Positions 28,438-37,931 of a stretch of 64,000 nt of DNA are shown one piece after another. The stretch spans positions 1 to 64,000 of the forward strand of contig JAUQVX010000002.1 of the NCBI GenBank assembly GCA_039794565.1, in the 5' to 3' direction. The notes beneath the pieces are model-generated. The model was not told where the DNA came from. It was given only the letters and a program-made list of their open reading frames with translations, and did no database searches. Numbering within the stretch: the stretch's first letter is position 1; each line of letters begins with the position of its first letter. This DNA is from Gloeomargarita sp. SRBZ-1_bins_9 (GTDB lineage Bacteria; Cyanobacteriota; Cyanobacteriia; Gloeomargaritales; Gloeomargaritaceae). A program made the translations under genes and the position numbers.

Positions 28438-30990
28438 ATGCTGGCCAACAGCGACTATCGCCAAATTGACCGGGAGCAGTTGGTGGATATGCTGCGCCAC
28501 TACTGCCAGGTGAAGGACCAATACCAGCACGCACTCCTGCTGTATCGGGTGGGGGATTTTTACGAGTCGTTTTTCCAGGACGCCATTACGGTAGCCCGGG
28601 AGTTGGAACTGTATCTGACCAGCAAGTACGGGGGCAAGGAAATCGGCAAGGTGCCTATGGCCGGTATCCCCCACCACGCCCTGGAGCGCTATGCCAGCCA
28701 GTTGCTCAAAAAGGGGTACGCGGTGGCCATTTGCGACCAGACGGAGGATGCGGCCATTGCCGAGCGGGAGCGTCGCATGGTGCGCCGGGAGGTGACGCGG
28801 GTCTTTACGCCGGGAACGCTGCTGGAGGAGGCGCTCCTGCCGGCCAGGGAAAACAATTTTTTGGCGGCCCTGGTGTTGCAAGGGGACCAGTGGGGGCTGG
28901 CCCATGGGGATGTGTCCACTGGGGAGTTTCGGGTCACCCAAGGCCAGGGGCTGGAGACGCTCACCCAGGAGTTGCTGCGCCTGCAACCGGCAGAAGTTGT
29001 GATGCCCACGGAAGTCCCGGAGGCGGTCGGCCTGTGGCGCCCCGGAGAATCAGAGGGCAAAATTCCGGCGGGACTGCCCACCCACTTGACCTACACCCTG
29101 CAACCGGCCCGCTATTTTCACCTGGCCCAGGCGCGGCAACAGGTCCTGGATACCTACGGGCTAAAATCCCTGGAGGGGCTAGGGTGCGAGCATTGGCCCT
29201 TGGCAGTGCGGGCGACAGGGGGGTTGCTGGCCTATTTGGCGCAACACCAGGGCCATTACCACACGGGGCTGCAGTTGCCTACCACCTATTCCCTGAGCGA
29301 GTTCATGCAATTGGACCAACAAACCCGCCGGAATTTGGAATTAACCCAGACGGTGCGGGAAGGGTCGTTTCCGGGGTCCCTGCTATGGGCCATTGACCGC
29401 ACGGTGACGGGGATGGGGGCGCGTCTGCTGCGGCGCTGGCTGCTGCAACCCCTGCTAGAGGTCTCGGCCATCAACGCGCGTCTGGATGCGGTGGAGGAGC
29501 TGGTCCACAAGGGGTTGTTGCGCCAACAGGTGCGGGAGCATCTTAAACAGGTGTATGACTTGGAGCGGTTGCTGGGGCGGGTGCAGGCGGGAACGGCCAA
29601 CGCCCGGGATTTGCTGGCCCTGGCGGATTCCCTGTTGGCGGCCGGTCGCCTGGCCCAGGTGCTCGCCGACGGTCAGTCCCAGTATCTGCGGGAGTTGCAG
29701 GTGGTGCCGCCGGAGTTGGAGGCCCTGGGAGAGCGCATCCGCACCGCCCTGGTGGACTCGCCCCCGGTGACCCTGACGGAAGGGGGCCTGATCCGCGAAG
29801 GGGTGGACCCGGAACTGGACCAACTGCGGCAAACTCTGGCGGATGACCAAAACTGGATCGCCCAACTGGAGGTGACGGAAAAACAACGCACCGGCATCCC
29901 GACCCTGAAAGTGGGCTACAGTAAAACCTTTGGTTATTACATCAGCATCACGCGGGCCAAAAGTGAACAGGCACCCCCGGACTACATCCGCAAGCAAACG
30001 CTCACCAACGAGGAGCGCTACATCACCCCGGAACTCAAGGAACGAGAGATTCGCATTCTCAACCTGCAAGGAGAAATCCAGCAGCGGGAGTACGAGTTGT
30101 TTGTGCAATTGCGGCAGGCGGCGTCCCTCCATCAGCATCTGATTCGTCCCCTGGCCCAAAAAATGGCCCAACTGGATGTGCTGGCGGGGCTGGCGGAGGT
30201 GGCGGTGATGCACAACTACCAGCGACCGGTGGTGGTCACGGGTCGGGAGTTGGTCATTCGGCAGGGACGCCATCCGGTCGTCGAGCAGTTGTTGCCCGCC
30301 GGTTGTTTTGTCCCCAACGACACGGAACTGGGCACCGGCACGGATTTGATGATTCTCACGGGTCCCAACGCCAGCGGCAAAAGTTGTTATCTGCGGCAGG
30401 TGGGCCTGATTCAGCTCCTGGCGCAAATCGGCAGTTTTGTCCCGGCAGCGGCAGCGAAAGTCAGCATCTGCGACCGGATTTTTACCCGGGTGGGGGCGGT
30501 GGATGACCTGGCCACCGGACAGTCCACCTTTATGGTGGAGATGTGCGAAACGGCCAACATCTTGCACCACGCCACGGACCGCTCCCTGGTGTTATTGGAC
30601 GAAATCGGGCGGGGGACAGCCACCTTTGATGGCCTGGCCATTGCCTGGTCGGTGGCGGAATACTTGGCTGCCTATGTGCGTTGCCGGGCGATTTTTGCCA
30701 CCCACTACCACGAACTCAATCAGTTGGCCAACACGTTGAAAAACGTGGCGAATTACCAGGTGGTGGTGCAGGAGCTGGCCGACCAGATTGTGTTTTTGCA
30801 CCAGGTGCGACCGGGGGGAGCAGACCGTTCCTACGGCATCGAAGCGGCTCGGCTGGCGGGGTTGCCCCCTTTAGTGATCAACCGTGCCCGGGAGATCATG
30901 CACCGCCTGGAGAAACACTCCCAGATCACCTTGGGGGATGAGCCGGTGCAGGGGGAATTGCCCTTGTTTGCCCCTAACGTCGCCGACTGA
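28438..30990 (+). CDS. mutS: DNA mismatch repair protein MutS
   Basis: An 850-residue MutS with the mismatch-binding domain near the start (the Phe-x-Glu motif is read from VGDFYESFF), connector, lever and clamp regions, then the ATPase: Walker [14 protein letters not shown] and Walker B/D-loop [14 protein letters not shown], with a C-terminal helix-turn-helix region ([13 protein letters not shown]). Ribosome site CCGGAGGTGGGG precedes ATG 28438. The 3' end overlaps the convergent SpoIID-like gene by 17 bases. Confidence 0.96.
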   Translation: MLANSDYRQIDREQLVDMLRHYCQVKDQYQHALLLYRVGDFYESFFQDAITVARELELYLTSKYGGKEIGKVPMAGIPHHALERYASQLLKKGYAVAICDQTEDAAIAERERRMVRREVTRVFTPGTLLEEALLPARENNFLAALVLQGDQWGLAHGDVSTGEFRVTQGQGLETLTQELLRLQPAEVVMPTEVPEAVGLWRPGESEGKIPAGLPTHLTYTLQPARYFHLAQARQQVLDTYGLKSLEGLGCEHWPLAVRATGGLLAYLAQHQGHYHTGLQLPTTYSLSEFMQLDQQTRRNLELTQTVREGSFPGSLLWAIDRTVTGMGARLLRRWLLQPLLEVSAINARLDAVEELVHKGLLRQQVREHLKQVYDLERLLGRVQAGTANARDLLALADSLLAAGRLAQVLADGQSQYLRELQVVPPELEALGERIRTALVDSPPVTLTEGGLIREGVDPELDQLRQTLADDQNWIAQLEVTEKQRTGIPTLKVGYSKTFGYYISITRAKSEQAPPDYIRKQTLTNEERYITPELKEREIRILNLQGEIQQREYELFVQLRQAASLHQHLIRPLAQKMAQLDVLAGLAEVAVMHNYQRPVVVTGRELVIRQGRHPVVEQLLPAGCFVPNDTELGTGTDLMILTGPNASGKSCYLRQVGLIQLLAQIGSFVPAAAAKVSICDRIFTRVGAVDDLATGQSTFMVEMCETANILHHATDRSLVLLDEIGRGTATFDGLAIAWSVAEYLAAYVRCRAIFATHYHELNQLANTLKNVANYQVVVQELADQIVFLHQVRPGGADRSYGIEAARLAGLPPLVINRAREIMHRLEKHSQITLGDEPVQGELPLFAPNVAD

Positions 30991-32110
30991 TTTCTGTGCC
31001 CTGGTAGTAGTACTGGAGGATTTGCTGGTAGGTGTAGCCCCGCTGGGCCAGGCTGTAGGCGCCCCACTGGCTCATGCCCAGACCATGTCCAAAGCCCCGC
31101 CCCTGAAACGTAAAACCGCCCGGTGTAGAGTTGAGTAAATCAGCGCTGGCAAGATCGCTGGGGGTGGGTGTCACCGTAAACAAGGTGCTGCGCAGGTCCA
31201 GTAACTGGCGGAGTTCTGCACCTGTGAAAACGCGACTGCCTTGGGTACCCGTCACCCGCACCTGGAGTACGCGACCGCGCGGCGTGGTGCGCTCGGTGGT
31301 GAAACCCGTCACCTGGCCAACGCCGGGAATCAACCGGCTCAGCTCTGCCGGGGTAAAGGTCTTCTGCCAGCTGTATACAGGGGATTCCTGGTCAAAGTCA
31401 GGCACCCCCCGCAGGTAAGGCCGGGGCGACGACCAGATGTCTTCTACGTTTTCCGTGTGACCCCCCGACGCTGCGTGATAGACCGCTTCAATGATTTGCC
31501 CCCGATAAGTAAGCACTTGACCGGCCGTTGCCAACACCGCTTCCCGGGTGCGGTCGGATTCGCGGCTGTAGCCCTTGTAGGCTTGCCAGGTGACCGTGCG
31601 GCCCACGTCAAAATCCGGGTCAGCGGGACGGCGCATGCGGTACAGGACAAAACTGCGCGCAGCTACTGCCTGGGCCTTGAGGGCTTCCAGGGGCCAGTCA
31701 GGGTACATTTCCGACCCCACCACGCTGTAGAGGTACTCCTCTAGGGGCACGTGGTTAACCGCCAGCAGACCATCGGCGCGGGCCACCAAGCGCAGGCGAC
31801 CCCGATACCAGTCATCGCTGATATAGACAAAACCACCATCAGTAGGGCGCACCCACAACACCCGTCCCTGGTAGGTATGCAGCCGGACCTGTCCCCCCTG
31901 GAGTTGGGCACTGAAACCCAGCATGGGTGGCAAAGGTCCCAGCGGCCGTCCTGCCCCATCCGTGACCACCGCCGCACCGGAAACCCCCACCCGGATGGCC
32001 CGAGCATTTTGCTGGATGGCCACCCGGACCTCGGTAGCCCAGGCGACCGTCACCGTGCCCAGGGTAATCACACCGGCGATGACCGTTGCCCGCCACCAGT
32101 GCCAGCCCAT
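30974..32110 (-). CDS. SpoIID/LytB-domain secreted protein
   Basis: A 378-residue exported protein. The signal peptide or anchor is at residues about 6-26. The SpoIID/LytB domain (about 115-360) shows the family's [22 protein letters not shown](F)VLY and [15 protein letters not shown] motifs. In Bacillus SpoIID is a lytic transglycosylase that cleaves denuded glycan. Cyanobacterial homologues are uncharacterised, so a peptidoglycan role is inferred. ATG 32110 follows GGGAGGT at ideal spacing, which is why I rejected the earlier start at 32146. Confidence 0.88.
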   Translation of the reverse strand: MGWHWWRATVIAGVITLGTVTVAWATEVRVAIQQNARAIRVGVSGAAVVTDGAGRPLGPLPPMLGFSAQLQGGQVRLHTYQGRVLWVRPTDGGFVYISDDWYRGRLRLVARADGLLAVNHVPLEEYLYSVVGSEMYPDWPLEALKAQAVAARSFVLYRMRRPADPDFDVGRTVTWQAYKGYSRESDRTREAVLATAGQVLTYRGQIIEAVYHAASGGHTENVEDIWSSPRPYLRGVPDFDQESPVYSWQKTFTPAELSRLIPGVGQVTGFTTERTTPRGRVLQVRVTGTQGSRVFTGAELRQLLDLRSTLFTVTPTPSDLASADLLNSTPGGFTFQGRGFGHGLGMSQWGAYSLAQRGYTYQQILQYYYQGTEISRRR

Positions 32111-32192
32111 ACTGACCTCCCAACAAACTGCCCAAAAGTATAACAAGACACGCCAGTGGGTACAATCAAGGGGGTTGGTGTCTAGGCAGGGG

Positions 32193-33206
32193 ATGGTTTT
32201 CCATCGTCGCTTACCCGCCGAATGGGAGCCTCACCAGGGTACCTGGCTTTCTTGGCCCCACAATCGGGAGACCTGGCCGGATTTGCTAGCCCAGGCGGAA
32301 CAGGCTTTGGCTCAAGCTGTTGGATACCTGCGCCAGGGGGAAGTGGTCCACATCAACGTCCTGGACGACACCCACCAGGCCCACGTGCAGACCTTAGTCG
32401 GCGATGGCCCTAACGTGCACTTTCACCAGGTGCCGACGAACGACGCCTGGTGCCGGGACCACGGCGCCATCTTCGTCCTAGAAACCACAGAGACGGGCCA
32501 ACGGTTGGTGGCCACCGGTTGGCAGTACAACGCCTGGGGCGAGAAATACCCCCCCTGGGACCGGGACCGGCAAGTCGCCCGGCGTATGGCGGAAATTCTG
32601 GGGGTGCCCTACCTGCAGCTAGACCCTGTCCTGGAGGGGGGAGCGATTGAATCTAACGGTGACGGCGTACTGCTAGCTGCCAAGTCCTGCTTGCTCCATC
32701 CTCGGCGCAACCCCGGCTTTACCACCGCCACCTGGGAACGGTATTTCCGGGAATACTTCGGGGCTGAGCGAGTGTTTTGGCTGGATGCGGAAATTGCCGG
32801 CGATGACACCGACGGCCATGTGGATGTGACCACCCGGTTCGTGGCGTCAGATGTCCTAGTAGCCGCCCGCGAAACCAACCCCCAGGACCCTAACCACCCA
32901 GCCCTAGAGGCCAACTGGCACCAATTGCAGACTCTAGCCCAGGCCCAGGGATGGCAACTGCTGGCCTTGCCCATGCCCCAACCCGTGATCCATCGCGGCC
33001 AACGTCTCCCCGCCAGCTATGCCAACTTCTACATCGGCAATACCGTCGTTCTGGTGCCCACCTTCAACGACCCCCACGACCGCGTTGCCCTGGACCTACT
33101 GCGGGACTGCTTCCCCAACCGAGACGTGGTGGGCATAGACAGCCGCGCCCTTATTGAAGGGCTGGGGGGACTCCACTGTCTGACCCAACCGGTGCCCGCC
33201 CTTTAG
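32193..33206 (+). CDS. aguA: Agmatine deiminase
   Basis: A 337-residue PAD-type guanidino-modifying enzyme that converts agmatine to N-carbamoylputrescine in polyamine synthesis from arginine. Active-site features: NDAWCRDHG near 85 (Asp), EGGAIESNG near 150, DTDGHVD near 210 (His/Asp) and the nucleophilic Cys in GGLHCLTQ near the end. ATG 32193 follows AGGCAGGGG; the frame opens far upstream over the SpoIID gene, but that part is antisense. The stop interlocks with the pentapeptide gene by four bases. Confidence 0.93.
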   Translation: MVFHRRLPAEWEPHQGTWLSWPHNRETWPDLLAQAEQALAQAVGYLRQGEVVHINVLDDTHQAHVQTLVGDGPNVHFHQVPTNDAWCRDHGAIFVLETTETGQRLVATGWQYNAWGEKYPPWDRDRQVARRMAEILGVPYLQLDPVLEGGAIESNGDGVLLAAKSCLLHPRRNPGFTTATWERYFREYFGAERVFWLDAEIAGDDTDGHVDVTTRFVASDVLVAARETNPQDPNHPALEANWHQLQTLAQAQGWQLLALPMPQPVIHRGQRLPASYANFYIGNTVVLVPTFNDPHDRVALDLLRDCFPNRDVVGIDSRALIEGLGGLHCLTQPVPAL

Positions 33207-34198
33207 GTCACCCGGCCATCAGGCATGGTTGTTTGGTAAAGCATCGCCCCGGTGAAATTCGCCCCCCCAATATCTGCCCTCCACAAATTCGCCTGGCTCA
33301 GGTCCGCCTCCCGCATATCCGCTTTCGTGAGATAGGCTTCCTGGAAAACGGCCTGGACCAGATGGGCCTGGCACAGGTTGCTTAAGGTCAAGTCGGCGCG
33401 CGTGCCTTTGACCTCGTCCATCTGGCAGCGCAGGAAGATGGCTTTGCTGGCTTTGGCTTCTGTGAGATTGGCCTGGCGGAAATCGGCATCGGTGCAATCC
33501 GTCTCTAGCAACCCAGCCCGCACCAGTTGCGCCCGATTCAGACGCGCCCGGTGTAAAATGGCCTGGCTCAAATCCGCCTCGTGGAGATGGGCTTCCTCCA
33601 AAATGGCGTGACTGAGGTTAGCGTTGGCCAGGAGACTGTTTTGCAACTTTGCCCCCTTGAGATTGGCCCGGCGCAAATCCGCCCAGCCCAAATCGGCTCC
33701 CCGCAAATCCGCCCCTTGCAAATCGGCCCCCTGCAAATCCGCCCGCCGCAGATTCACCCGTTCACTTCCCCCTTTGGTGGCCCTCCCCAGGTTGGCTCCC
33801 CGCAGGCAGGCTCCCCGCAAATTGGCACTGGACAGATTCGCCCCCCGCAAATCCGCCTCCACCAAACTGGCGTCCAAGAAATTGGCAAAGATGGCGTGGG
33901 CGCGGGATAAGTTTGCTCGGTACAGGACACTGCCGTGGAATTGAGCTGCGTTGAGGTCACAGGCCGACAAATTAGCCTGGGCCAGATAGGCACCGCTCAA
34001 ATCAGCCTGGCTGAGTTTGGCCTCTTGTAAATCCACCCGGCTGAGGTAGGCAAACACCAACTCGGCGCTATGCAAATCACAACGGCTGAGATTGACATTG
34101 ATCAAATCAGCCTGGTTCAGGCGAATCCCCCGCAGGTCCAGACCGGCAAAATTGCTCTCCCCCCGGCTGTAACGCTGTAGCAGTTCGGCCGCCTCCAT
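33203..34198 (-). CDS. Pentapeptide-repeat protein
   Basis: A 331-residue protein built almost wholly of A(D/N)LxG-type pentapeptides from about residue 15 to the end. This predicts a long right-handed quadrilateral beta helix of roughly 60 repeats. No signal peptide or enzymatic domain is seen, so it is probably cytosolic. Pentapeptide proteins are numerous in cyanobacteria, and their functions are mostly unknown. It begins three bases after the stop of the 352-residue unknown gene, so the two are probably co-expressed partners. Confidence 0.85.
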   Translation of the reverse strand: MEAAELLQRYSRGESNFAGLDLRGIRLNQADLINVNLSRCDLHSAELVFAYLSRVDLQEAKLSQADLSGAYLAQANLSACDLNAAQFHGSVLYRANLSRAHAIFANFLDASLVEADLRGANLSSANLRGACLRGANLGRATKGGSERVNLRRADLQGADLQGADLRGADLGWADLRRANLKGAKLQNSLLANANLSHAILEEAHLHEADLSQAILHRARLNRAQLVRAGLLETDCTDADFRQANLTEAKASKAIFLRCQMDEVKGTRADLTLSNLCQAHLVQAVFQEAYLTKADMREADLSQANLWRADIGGANFTGAMLYQTTMPDGRVT

Positions 34199-34201
34199 GA
34201 C

Positions 34202-35260
34202 TCACGACTCCCCCCGGTCGAGACGGTCCATAACTTGGGTCAATCGCTCGGCAATCGCCTGCACCTGGTAGACAAATTCCCGCAGGTAACGGTAGCGCAG
34301 AGTTGGCGGTAAACCCTGAGCAGCTGTCTCCAAATCCCCCTCCAACTGGCGAAAGACCCGTTCGATATACTCCACCACCTGCCCAACGGCAGCGCTTACC
34401 CGCTGGCGCAATTCGCTGGCGGTGGACAACTCCCGCTGCAACACATCGCTCACCCGCCCGGGGGTAACATCCGGGGGCGTCACCACCGGCATCACCTGGG
34501 ATTCGGAGCCGATGACCACCACCGGTTCCGGAGCCGGTTCGACTAGGGGCGGCGCATCTCCAGGGACCGGTTCCCCGTCGTCGGCCACGGTGGGCTGCTT
34601 GTGCAACCGTTGATAGACCGGTTGGAGCACTTCCCGCAGCGTTCCGGCCACTTGCTGGTATTCCTCCGGTTCGTCCATTTGCTGGGCCGTGGCCTCCAGG
34701 CGCTGACAGAGTTCCTGATAGTCGGGGAACGCCAGCAACAAATCCCGTAGGAGCCGTTCCAACTCCAACCCCTTGACCATCAACCAGGGCGCCGTCAACA
34801 ACATGTCCCCCTGCCGCAACATCCGAGCGATCAGGATTTTCAGGCGCAAAGGATTGGTGCGGTTAACCAGTTCTAGGCGCAGGTCAAACCATTCCTGGGG
34901 CGGTAGGATGGTGGCCTGATCCGGTGGGGTTTGGGTGCGAAACCACTCGGTGGGGTCCTCATCGGGATACAGCACCGCCATGGCCCGCAGGATGGTTTCC
35001 GCCACCGGCATATACTCCACCGGCTTATTCAAACTCCGCACCAGGTTTTCCAGGGTCGGGCGCAACTCCCGCATGGTAGGCCGCACCTCCAGGGTTTTGG
35101 CCACCAGGTCCCGCAGGTCAATAGCCGCCAACTTATCGGCCTGGGTCTCCCAGGTACCCGTGCAGGCAAAAATCAACAGTTTTTTGATCCGCAGGTAATG
35201 CGGACTCTGTTCCAGTTGGGCAGCCACGCTGGCGATAGCAGTTGCCTCGACCAGGGTCAT
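34202..35260 (-). CDS. Conserved-looking protein of unknown function
   Basis: A 352-residue protein I do not recognise. It is mostly helical and lacks membrane segments. The N-terminal part (about 1-210) is rich in Leu/Arg/Glu helices. A Pro/Val-rich low-complexity linker (about 232-275) follows, and a C-terminal helical coil (about 275-350) is suited to oligomerisation. Its place in a tight leftward run between a DivIVA/Cdv3-like coiled-coil gene and a pentapeptide gene hints at a cell-organisation role, but that is context only. Confidence 0.65.
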   Translation of the reverse strand: MTLVEATAIASVAAQLEQSPHYLRIKKLLIFACTGTWETQADKLAAIDLRDLVAKTLEVRPTMRELRPTLENLVRSLNKPVEYMPVAETILRAMAVLYPDEDPTEWFRTQTPPDQATILPPQEWFDLRLELVNRTNPLRLKILIARMLRQGDMLLTAPWLMVKGLELERLLRDLLLAFPDYQELCQRLEATAQQMDEPEEYQQVAGTLREVLQPVYQRLHKQPTVADDGEPVPGDAPPLVEPAPEPVVVIGSESQVMPVVTPPDVTPGRVSDVLQRELSTASELRQRVSAAVGQVVEYIERVFRQLEGDLETAAQGLPPTLRYRYLREFVYQVQAIAERLTQVMDRLDRGES

Positions 35261-35274
35261 TCACTCCCCCCCAT

Positions 35275-35871
35275 CTACGGCTGCCGCTGCTGGAGTTGTT
35301 GGCGTCCCTGATGCACCCGCTGGAGATTTTCCCCCAGCACCTGTTCCAGCAGGGTCAACACCTGGTGGGCATAAGTCTGGGCGCCCTGGATGAGCTGTTG
35401 CCGTTCCGCCTCCGCCTGCTGCCGTTGCCGGGCCAGTTCCTCCTGGGTTTGCTGGCGCAACTGCTGCAACTCGGCAATGGTGCTCTGGCGCAAGGCCGCA
35501 CATTCCTGCTGCACCTGATGCCGTAACCGCTGGGCCTCCTGCTGCGCCTGCTGCAAAATCACGTGCTGATCCAGCAACCGGGCCGCCTGTTGTTCCGCCT
35601 GGAGCACGATGTGTTGCGCCTGGGTCTGGGCATGCCGTAAGATTTGGTCCCGCTGCTGCAACACCTGTTCCGCCTCCAGCACCAGCGCCGGCAGGTTATG
35701 GCGAATGTGGTCCAACTGGGCAAAAATCATCTGCTCGTTCACCAACACCCGGCCACTGAGGGGCACCCGCGGGCTATCGGCCACCAGGATTTCCTCCAGG
35801 CGGTCCAACTCCTGGCGTAGGTGCAAAATGGCCAGTTGGGTTACGTCGTTGACAGGTGAGGTCGGAAGCAT
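35275..35871 (-). CDS. Coiled-coil protein resembling cyanobacterial DivIVA/Cdv3
   Basis: 198 residues. After a short head with [14 protein letters not shown] and [12 protein letters not shown], almost the whole protein (about residues 65-195) is a Gln/Ala/Glu-rich coiled coil. The head-plus-coil layout and the wording of the first 75 residues resemble cyanobacterial Cdv3 (DivIVA-like), needed for normal division-site selection. The resemblance also reaches generic coiled coils, so symbol assignment is withheld. Its ATG lies 31 bases inside the end of coaD. Confidence 0.6.
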   Translation of the reverse strand: MLPTSPVNDVTQLAILHLRQELDRLEEILVADSPRVPLSGRVLVNEQMIFAQLDHIRHNLPALVLEAEQVLQQRDQILRHAQTQAQHIVLQAEQQAARLLDQHVILQQAQQEAQRLRHQVQQECAALRQSTIAELQQLRQQTQEELARQRQQAEAERQQLIQGAQTYAHQVLTLLEQVLGENLQRVHQGRQQLQQRQP

Positions 35872-36350
35872 TGTTCAATCTCCGCAACCAGGGATGGGGG
35901 AACCAGATGGTCAATACTGCCGCCAAAGCGGGCAATCTCCTTGACCACGCTACTACTTAAAAAACTGTACTCGGTGGTGGTGGTCAGAAAAACCGTTTCG
36001 ATCTCCGGCGCCAGGGAGCGATTGGTGTGGGCCATCTGCAACTCGTACTCAAAATCCGACAGCACCCGCAGCCCCCGCAGGATCACCCGCGCCTGGCGCT
36101 GCCGCGCATAGGTCACCGTCAACCCATCAAAACTATCCACCTCCACATTGGGCAAGTGGGCCGTCGCCTGTCGAATCTGCCGCACCCGCTGGGCCACCGA
36201 AAACAGGGGCTTTTTACTGGGGTTGGCCAGGACCGCCACAATCACCCGGCCAAACAACTGACTCCCCCGCTCGATAATGTCCAAGTGGCCGAGGGTAATA
36301 GGGTCAAAACTACCAGGATAAACCGCAATCGGCAAGCCTTTTTCATCCAT
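35841..36350 (-). CDS. coaD: Phosphopantetheine adenylyltransferase
   Basis: A 169-residue nucleotidyltransferase catalysing the penultimate step of coenzyme A synthesis. The motif [16 protein letters not shown] near residues 11-26 holds the T/HxGH nucleotide-binding signature, and [16 protein letters not shown] and [14 protein letters not shown] are the other family blocks. Length is normal. It overlaps the Cdv3-like gene downstream, the first of the leftward run that ends with the pentapeptide gene. Confidence 0.96.
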   Translation of the reverse strand: MDEKGLPIAVYPGSFDPITLGHLDIIERGSQLFGRVIVAVLANPSKKPLFSVAQRVRQIRQATAHLPNVEVDSFDGLTVTYARQRQARVILRGLRVLSDFEYELQMAHTNRSLAPEIETVFLTTTTEYSFLSSSVVKEIARFGGSIDHLVPPSLVAEIEQCFRPHLSTT

Positions 36351-36397
36351 AGCCTGACAGCTAGCTTAGCATCCCGGCCCAGCCCCGGCCAAGAGTC

Positions 36398-37393
36398 CTA
36401 CTCCCGGTGCAATTGGATACGCGGGTCCGCCCACTGCAACAGCACGTCCGCCAGCAAATTCCCCAAAACCAACATCACCGACCCCAGCAGCAAACTGGCC
36501 ATCACCAGGTACACATCCTGGGCCGTCACCGCCTGTAAAATCAACCGCCCCAGCCCCGGCCAATTGAAAAAATACTCAGAAATAAACGCCCCACTCAGCA
36601 GAGAAGCAAACTCAAACCCCAGCAGCGTGATCAAGGGATTAATGGCATTGCGCAGGGCATGGACATAGATCACCCGGTTCTCCAGCAGCCCTTTAGCCCT
36701 AGCAGTACGGATGTAATCCTGGCGCAACACCTCTAGCAAATTCCCCCGCATCAGCCGCTGCAACCCGGCAAAGCTAATGATGGTTAGCGTCAGCGCCGGC
36801 AAAAACAAATGCCAAAGCACATCCAACACCTTACCCAGCAGCGTCAAATCCTCAAAGTCCAGGCGCGTCATATCCCCCACCGGAAACCAGCCCGTGCGCT
36901 GGGCCAAAAACAGCAACAGCAAACCCGCCACAAAACTGGGAAACCCCTGGGCGATGTAGCTGAGGCCCTGTAGGCAATAATCCAGCCAGCGGTTTTGGTG
37001 GACCGCCGCCACGATCCCCAGGGGTATCGCCAACCCCCAGGTCATCAGGAGCGATGTCACCGCCAGGAGCAACGTCGCCGGCACCCGTTCCCACAGCAGC
37101 AGGGCCACCGGTCGCCGATAAACAAAACTCTCCCCAAAATTCCCCCGCAGCACTTGCGACAGCCAACGGACATACTGTTCCACCGGCGATTTATCCAACC
37201 CAAATTGCTGGCGCAGCGCCTCCACCGTCTCCGCCGAAATCGTAGGATTTTGCTGCAGAGTGTTCAGGTAATCCCCCGGCGCCAGTTGCAGGATAGCAAA
37301 GGACAAAGCCGACGCCAACAACAGGGTCAACACCGCTTGCAACAGGCGTTTTAACCAGTAGTTCCTCACCAGGCGGGCCACCCATCTATTCAT
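36398..37393 (-). CDS. ABC transporter permease, Dpp/Opp (peptide/nickel) type
   Basis: A 331-residue integral membrane permease with six predicted helices: one at about residues 14-35, the rest between about 105 and 320. The inner-membrane signature loop reads [16 protein letters not shown]. It belongs to the DppB/OppB family. No second permease, ATPase or binding protein lies beside it, so substrate is unknown; cyanobacteria often scatter these genes. Its ATG overlaps the apt stop by eight bases. Confidence 0.9.
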   Translation of the reverse strand: MNRWVARLVRNYWLKRLLQAVLTLLLASALSFAILQLAPGDYLNTLQQNPTISAETVEALRQQFGLDKSPVEQYVRWLSQVLRGNFGESFVYRRPVALLLWERVPATLLLAVTSLLMTWGLAIPLGIVAAVHQNRWLDYCLQGLSYIAQGFPSFVAGLLLLFLAQRTGWFPVGDMTRLDFEDLTLLGKVLDVLWHLFLPALTLTIISFAGLQRLMRGNLLEVLRQDYIRTARAKGLLENRVIYVHALRNAINPLITLLGFEFASLLSGAFISEYFFNWPGLGRLILQAVTAQDVYLVMASLLLGSVMLVLGNLLADVLLQWADPRIQLHRE

Positions 37394-37901
37394 AGGTCAC
37401 CAGGGTTTCGATGGCCGTTTGGGGCAAGCGTTGGCGTCCCCCCAAGTAGGCCAATTCAATGATGAACCCAAACCCCACCAGTTCCCCTTGGGCCTGTTGC
37501 ACCAGTTCCCCCACCGCCCGGGCCGTGCCCCCCGTCGCCAGCAAGTCATCCACCACCAACACCCGTTGGCCTGGGCGAATCCCATCTTGGTGAATCTCCA
37601 ACTGGTCCGTGCCGTACTCCAAGGCATATTCCCGGCGATGCACTGGCCCTGGTAACTTCCCCGGCTTGCGCACCGGCACAAACCCACACCCCAGGGCGTA
37701 GGCAATCGGCACCCCAAAAATAAACCCCCGGGATTCCGGCCCGACGATCACCTCCACCCCCCGTCCGCGAAACCGCCGCGCCAGTTCATCGATTGCATAG
37801 CGCAGCCCCTGTGGGTGGGCCAGCAGCGTCGTGATGTCCCGAAAGATGATCCCCGGTTGGGGAAAATCCGGCACGTCGCGAATCAGCGCTTTTAGGTCCA
37901 T
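37386..37901 (-). CDS. apt: Adenine phosphoribosyltransferase
   Basis: A 171-residue type I PRTase that salvages adenine to AMP. It shows the PRPP-binding motif [14 protein letters not shown] near 120-133, the N-terminal [13 protein letters not shown] and the PES RGF loop. Length is standard. It starts 30 bases after uvrA and overlaps the permease gene, so uvrA-apt-permease are transcribed together. Confidence 0.96.
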   Translation of the reverse strand: MDLKALIRDVPDFPQPGIIFRDITTLLAHPQGLRYAIDELARRFRGRGVEVIVGPESRGFIFGVPIAYALGCGFVPVRKPGKLPGPVHRREYALEYGTDQLEIHQDGIRPGQRVLVVDDLLATGGTARAVGELVQQAQGELVGFGFIIELAYLGGRQRLPQTAIETLVTYE

Positions 37902-37931
37902 AGCCGTCCAAACAGGGCCACCGGCTTTTTA

